DNA of 64,000 nucleotides. It comes from Levilactobacillus yonginensis. Its GTDB lineage: Bacteria > Bacillota > Bacilli > Lactobacillales > Lactobacillaceae. Each line of letters opens with the position of its first letter. Position 1 is the first letter of the stretch. The notes beneath the pieces were generated by a model, which was given only the letters and a program-made list of their open reading frames with translations, ran no database searches and had not been told where the DNA came from. The stretch covers positions 1,736,001-1,800,000 of the forward strand of contig NZ_OZ061549.1 of assembly GCF_964065165.1 (NCBI RefSeq), given 5' to 3'. The position numbers and the translations under genes are program-made. Positions 61,629-64,000 of this stretch are shown here, in pieces.

Positions 61629-64000
61629 TTTCACTCCCAGTCAGGATCAGGCAATTCACCAGACTGGGAACAATTTACTCGTATCAGCCTCTGCGGGTTC
61701 TGGTAAAACGCGGGTGCTGGTTCAACGTGTTATTGAGCGACTAAAGTCAGGCACGGGTATTGATGAAATCTTAATCGTGACCTTTACTAAAGCTGCAGCT
61801 GCTGAAATGCGGGATCGTATTCAGACGGCATTGCGGCAAGAGCTGGCTGCTAATCAAGGTAGCGCTGAACAACAGCAGTTCTACTTGCGGCAGTTAAATC
61901 AGTTACCAGTAGCGGACATTAGTACGTTGGATGCATTTTGTTTGCGAATTCTGCAGCATTATTACTATGTAATCGATCAAGACCCAGTCTTTCGGTTATT
62001 AGCGGATGAAACAGAGAATGCACTGATGCGCGATGAAGTTTGGTCGGACCTACGTGAACAGTTATATGCGGACGATGAAGCCGGACTGTTTGCACGGTTA
62101 ACGGAGAACTTTTCTGGAGATCGTAACGATGATGGGCTTGCGGAGCTGGTGCAACAAACCTATACGTTTGCCAATGCGACCCCGCATCCCGATGCTTGGT
62201 TGGCTAATTTAGCCACACCATATCAGTTAGATAGTGATCAGCTGACGGGGACGACCTTTTACCGTGAACATTTGCAGCCCCTGTTTATGGAACAGTTGAA
62301 GCAGATTCAGGCGGATCTGACGAGTGCTTATCAGCTGGCTAATCAAGCAAGTTTATCTAAGCAAGTGGAGCATTTAACAACTGTTTTAGGCAGCATGCAA
62401 GAGGTAGTTGAGTTAGCCAGTGATGGCAGTTGGAACGCGTTGCGAGCAGCCATTCAGAACTTCCCATGGGGGCGTATCCCTAGTATTCGCAAAGCAAATG
62501 AAGATTATCCCATTTATAACGAACTTAAGACGACTTACTATGATCCAGCGAAAAAGCAATTAGAGACATTAAAGAGGACGTATTTAATTCAGGATGAAGT
62601 GCAAGCTACGTCGACCATTGCGGCTTCAGGAGAATTGGTTGCTGAGCTTGGTAAGGTTGTTACAAAGTTTCGGCAGGTCTATCGTCAAGAGAAACAGCGA
62701 CGCCACGTTTTAGATTTTGCGGACATTGAGCATGCGGCCTTGGAAATTTTGACGCAGGATACCGGGCAATCACACCAGGTAGCGCAACAATTACAAGACC
62801 AATATGCTGAAATTATGGTCGATGAGTACCAAGATACGAACAGTTTGCAAGAGGCTATTTTAACAGCGATTGCTCAGCCGGCCCCCGCTGGCAACCTCTT
62901 TATGGTGGGCGACGTTAAGCAATCAATTTATCGATTCCGGCAAGCAGACCCCACTTTATTTATGGGAAAGACGGATCGGTATCAGGCAGACAGCCAGGCT
63001 GGTGATTTGATTGTCTTGGCTGAAAACTTTCGTTCAATGAAAAACGTGGATGATTTTACCAATTTGATTTTTAAACAACTGATGGATCGCGAGCTGGGAG
63101 AAATTGCCTATACGGGTTCTGCCCAATTGAAATTTGGGGCAACGTATTATCCTGAAAAAGTTGAAAGTACTGCTGAACTGTTGGTCTACCTGACCGAAGG
63201 GAATGATGATTCTCAAAGTAGTGATGGAGAAGCCATGGATGCTACTTTCCAGGTGGATAATAAACATCAGGGTGAAGTACTACTGGTTGGAAAGAAGATT
63301 CAGCAATTAGTTGCGGACAAGACGCCTATCTACGACCGTGATGCCAAGCAAGTACGACCGATGGCGTACAAGGATATTACGTTGCTGACGCCGACGCGGA
63401 CTAATAACTTGATTATTACTGACGAGTTGCGCCGGTTGGGTATTCCGGTAGTGGTTAATGATGCTCAGAACTACTTTAAAACGACGGAAATTCAAATCAT
63501 GATGGCTTTACTACGAGTAATTGATAATCCGTATCAGGATATTCCTTTGGCTGCCGTTTTGAGGTCGCCAATTGTGGGCTTGAATGAAAATGAATTGGCG
63601 TTGCTACGAATTAATCAGCGAACAGGAGATTATTTCCAAGCTGTTCAGTATTTCCAGCAGACCTTTGCAGCGGGGAGTGCCAGTGATTTCCAGGAGACAG
63701 TTTATGATAAGGTCAGTCATTTCTTGGAACAGTTACAAACTTTTCGTGATATTGCTCAGCAAAATGAACTGGTGACATTGATTTGGCGAATCTATCAGGA
63801 GACTGGTTTCTTAGATTATGTTGGTGGGATGCCAGCAGGTGAACAGCGGCAGGCCAACTTGCACGCTTTGTATGAACGAGCACAGAGCTATGAGAAGAGT
63901 AGCTTTAAAGGTCTTTTTCAATTTGTGCGGTTTGTGGAAAAGTTACAAGAACGAGATGCTGATTTGGCTGGCGCGCCTGTACAATCAGCAGAAGATGCCG
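61612..64000 (+). CDS. addA: ATP-dependent helicase/nuclease subunit A (AddA/RexA), 5' part
   Basis: Begins at an ATG inside the end of addB (AGGAGG upstream) and stays open to the window edge, giving about 796 of roughly 1200-1250 residues. UvrD-type helicase motifs are clear: motif I SASAGSGKTRVL, motif Ia TFTKAAAAEMRDRI, motif II MVDEYQDTNS and motif III GDVKQSIYRFRQADP. It unwinds DNA with AddB and carries the second nuclease domain beyond the window. The 17-base overlap suggests coupled translation. The C-terminal part is not visible. Confidence 0.97.
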   Translation, partial: MSAKFNFTPSQDQAIHQTGNNLLVSASAGSGKTRVLVQRVIERLKSGTGIDEILIVTFTKAAAAEMRDRIQTALRQELAANQGSAEQQQFYLRQLNQLPVADISTLDAFCLRILQHYYYVIDQDPVFRLLADETENALMRDEVWSDLREQLYADDEAGLFARLTENFSGDRNDDGLAELVQQTYTFANATPHPDAWLANLATPYQLDSDQLTGTTFYREHLQPLFMEQLKQIQADLTSAYQLANQASLSKQVEHLTTVLGSMQEVVELASDGSWNALRAAIQNFPWGRIPSIRKANEDYPIYNELKTTYYDPAKKQLETLKRTYLIQDEVQATSTIAASGELVAELGKVVTKFRQVYRQEKQRRHVLDFADIEHAALEILTQDTGQSHQVAQQLQDQYAEIMVDEYQDTNSLQEAILTAIAQPAPAGNLFMVGDVKQSIYRFRQADPTLFMGKTDRYQADSQAGDLIVLAENFRSMKNVDDFTNLIFKQLMDRELGEIAYTGSAQLKFGATYYPEKVESTAELLVYLTEGNDDSQSSDGEAMDATFQVDNKHQGEVLLVGKKIQQLVADKTPIYDRDAKQVRPMAYKDITLLTPTRTNNLIITDELRRLGIPVVVNDAQNYFKTTEIQIMMALLRVIDNPYQDIPLAAVLRSPIVGLNENELALLRINQRTGDYFQAVQYFQQTFAAGSASDFQETVYDKVSHFLEQLQTFRDIAQQNELVTLIWRIYQETGFLDYVGGMPAGEQRQANLHALYERAQSYEKSSFKGLFQFVRFVEKLQERDADLAGAPVQSAEDA

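Overview
The window looks like the replication-origin region of a Lactobacillaceae chromosome, probably a Levilactobacillus-type heterofermenter (the genus is a guess; the family is much firmer). The evidence is the low-GC Gram-positive origin order (rpsR-ssb-rpsF, gyrA, gyrB, recF, yaaA, dnaN, dnaA on the minus strand; rpmH, rnpA, yidC, jag, mnmE, mnmG on the plus strand), DnaA boxes on both sides of dnaA, PepC, RexAB-type AddAB, LP(Q)T sorted surface proteins, and strong Shine-Dalgarno sequences with many TTG/GTG starts.

Region by region. (1) 1-3.9 kb: the 3' end of a peptide-binding protein gene, an amidohydrolase and a glycerol dehydrogenase. (2) 3.9-5.1 kb: rpsF-ssb-rpsR with its own promoter and terminator. 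(3) 5.5-11.5 kb, the accessory patch: an XRE/TPR regulator, an IS200-type insertion whose transposase is broken by one inserted base, and two paralogous sortase-anchored DUF285-repeat surface proteins that share a promoter-proximal motif. (4) 11.8-27.5 kb: the origin core. DnaA boxes, a DnaA-trio-like tract and an AT-rich unwinding region lie between dnaA and dnaN, and a second DnaA-box cluster lies between dnaA and rpmH. A perfectly spaced sigma-A-type promoter followed by a potentially structured untranslated stretch separates jag from mnmE-mnmG. (5) 27.9-45.4 kb: mostly single genes with their own terminators: a small membrane protein, a solitary Phd/YefM-like protein, HAD phosphatases, BrnQ, Rossmann and GNAT enzymes, a thioesterase, a condensation-like acyltransferase, a MerR/aldo-keto reductase divergent pair with a clear operator, a Bcr-type efflux pump, signal peptidase I, MarR and TetR regulators, PepC, a lipoprotein, a secreted nuclease and several very small membrane proteins. 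(6) 45.4-64 kb: cardiolipin synthase, a candidate small RNA, a YfhO-type membrane protein, a UbiA/MenA prenyltransferase, a purine permease preceded by PurBoxes, a second aldo-keto reductase, a Rossmann protein, a polysaccharide deacetylase, an M20 peptidase, and the addB-addA recombination nuclease (addA runs off the end).

Four parS-like 16-mers (ParB-binding consensus) are scattered from 32.6 to 55.0 kb, one of them inside a coding sequence. The usual rsmG/noc/parA/parB genes do not follow mnmG and are not in the window. I found no CRISPR array, prophage, rRNA or tRNA. The least explained items are the candidate RNA between cls and yfhO, the jag-mnmE leader, the paired surface proteins and the unusual intergenic dyads.
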